NCBI GenBank assembly: GCA_013339765.2
Contig: CM023448.1
Span: 326,459,441-326,523,440, forward strand
Origin: Haemaphysalis longicornis
Lineage: Eukaryota; Arthropoda; Arachnida; Ixodida; Ixodidae
Reading direction: 5' to 3'
DNA: 64,000 bases
Shown here: piece after piece, positions 62,922-64,000 of the stretch
Layout: each line of letters begins with the position of its first letter
Numbering within the stretch: position 1 is the stretch's first letter
Made by a program: the position numbers and the translations under genes
Notes under the pieces: generated by a model
Database searches by the model: none
Told to the model about the DNA's origin: nothing
The model's input: the letters and a program-made list of their open reading frames with translations, nothing else

Positions 62922-63399
62922 CCACCAACGCCGCCGCGCTGTTCCGCCGATGTTCACCAGCCCGGCCCTCCGGACCAACTCTCCCTTCGGCGCGCACACG
63001 ATCGCGCCGCCTGCGCGCCTATGCCCCGCACGGACCGGTGGTGCCATCTCTCGGGGGGGCGCCGACAAACCAGTGGAGTGCCGGACCGGTTTCAGCGAAA
63101 CGCGTCTTTTCCGAAGCGTGCGCCGGCAGGTGATCGCGGGCCGCGGTTCTCCACGATTACCACAACCGACACCCACTTAAAAAATCCCCCCCTGTACGCT
63201 AAGCCCTGCGGCAGGCACCGATTTCCGCATAGACCCCAAAACCAAAGGTTAGGCGTACGGAGGGGCATACTCGAAAGTTGCTGCGGTTCTAAGGAAGTGG
63301 TGCATACCTCCAGACTAGCACATAAGTACTCGCAATGTTTGATTGGCCAACCAATTAATCCAATTAATTAATATCTGGCCTAATTGCTCACTGCCGCTC
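62922..63399. other. Right flank of the LTR element
   Basis: CpG-rich at first, then AT-rich. No gene recognised. It may continue the DNA interrupted by the insertion (left side ends at 56332). Confidence 0.4.
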
Positions 63400-63402
63400 T
63401 TA

Positions 63403-63655
63403 AAGGGGCCCTAAATAGGCTTCTGAAGGTCGCCATTTCAATCGCTAGAGCACCCCTTCACTACAATGTATACGAATATTACACCTCTGCGTAAAGCAGG
63501 TGCCGCAAAAACACGCAACAAATATCCTTTCTTTCTTTCCTTGCTCACATACCACTTCCTTGCCGCGCTATGACGTGCGACAGACTACTTGTGACGCACC
63601 CTGTGGCGCACGAAGCTCTGAACAGTACGGATGCGCTATTGGTGGGCCCCGTTAA
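63403..63655. mobile_element. Possible short TTAA-type element
   Basis: The left edge TTAAAGGGGCCCTAAATAGG and reversed right edge TTAACGGGGCCCACCAATAG match at 11 of the first 12 positions. The right TTAA (63652-63655) is shared with the next element. Short and imperfect, so tentative. Confidence 0.35.
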
Positions 63656-64000
63656 AGGAGCCATGAAGACAAAACACAACTTTGGTTCATTCAAAAGACG
63701 GCCTCGTTAGAATCATACTGACACCAGTCTTAACGTAAAGTTCGCTCAAATAAGCCATATAATTAGGGAAAAGAGAATGGCCATGCGACCCACTCAGTCA
63801 TTTCCTGCAACAGAACCTATGATGTCATACCAGCCTGCTCTGCGATTGGCGGAAGCCGGCAAAAGCAAACGCAAATTCGGCTGAGCTTATAAGCTTGCAA
63901 AACGAGCTATTTGTGCTTAAATTTAGTGCACATTTTTAAAAAGCAATAAGAATGGTGGGACAGACAGTGGAAGTTACGAAAGCACATGTATAAGTGCTGA
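63652..64000. mobile_element. TTAA-flanked MITE, family 1, partial copy at window end
   Basis: Starts TTAAAGGAGCCATGAAGACA as at 41146, and internal blocks correspond (ATGATGTCAT for ATGACGTCAC; TGCGATTGGCGGAAGCC for TGCGATTGGCGGCCGCC). The right end lies beyond the window. Confidence 0.75.

Overview
This is an animal nuclear genome window, most likely from an ixodid (hard) tick. The reasons are tRNA-derived SINEs with the tick-type body (GTGGCTCAGTGG A box, (AATC)n tail), several arthropod-type LINE families, very repeat-rich intergenic DNA, and GC3-rich exons separated by long repeat-filled gaps. The species assignment is inference; no database was available. There are no bacterial operons, rRNA genes or CRISPR arrays.

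Layout. 1-4.7 kb: a TGACGTCA-bearing dimeric repeat, a SINE with target-site duplication, and a CpG-rich repeat. 4.7-6.6 kb: tandem and fold-back copies of a tRNA-headed 462-bp repeat ending in (TA)n. 6.8-20 kb: LINE territory (one CR1/L2-like LINE on +, a decayed LINE and two better-preserved Jockey/CR1-like LINEs on -), plus a TIR element and a second SINE. 20-25 kb: mostly featureless. 25.1-29.6 kb: a dispersed repeat, a 5'-truncated RNase H-bearing LINE and a composite TTAA-type MITE cluster. 31.4-38.3 kb: two phase-compatible coding exons of an unrecognised gene on +, whose intervening DNA is full of repeats. 41-49 kb: a TTAA MITE, a possible solo LTR, a long RNase H-bearing LINE on + and a Tigger/pogo-like MITE. 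53.2-54.2 kb: a complete PP1-type serine/threonine phosphatase catalytic domain in one exon with a splice-donor-like end. 54.7-55.8 kb: another TTAA MITE and a SINE. 56.3-62.9 kb: a young Ty3/gypsy-type LTR retrotransposon on - with about 99% identical LTRs and a 5-bp target-site duplication. 63.4-64 kb: two abutting TTAA-type elements.

The cellular genes supported are the divergent PP1 paralogue and the two-exon gene upstream of it. All three exons lie on +, are GC3-rich and have compatible splice phases, so a single gene model is possible but unproven. Everything else with coding signal is transposon-derived and broken.

The most unusual system is the LTR element: one uninterrupted reading frame runs from the integrase C-terminus into the reverse transcriptase. 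Pol is therefore ordered PR-INT-RT-RH, as in Ty1/copia, although the RT is Ty3/gypsy type. That order is known for the Gmr1-like group, described from deuterostomes.
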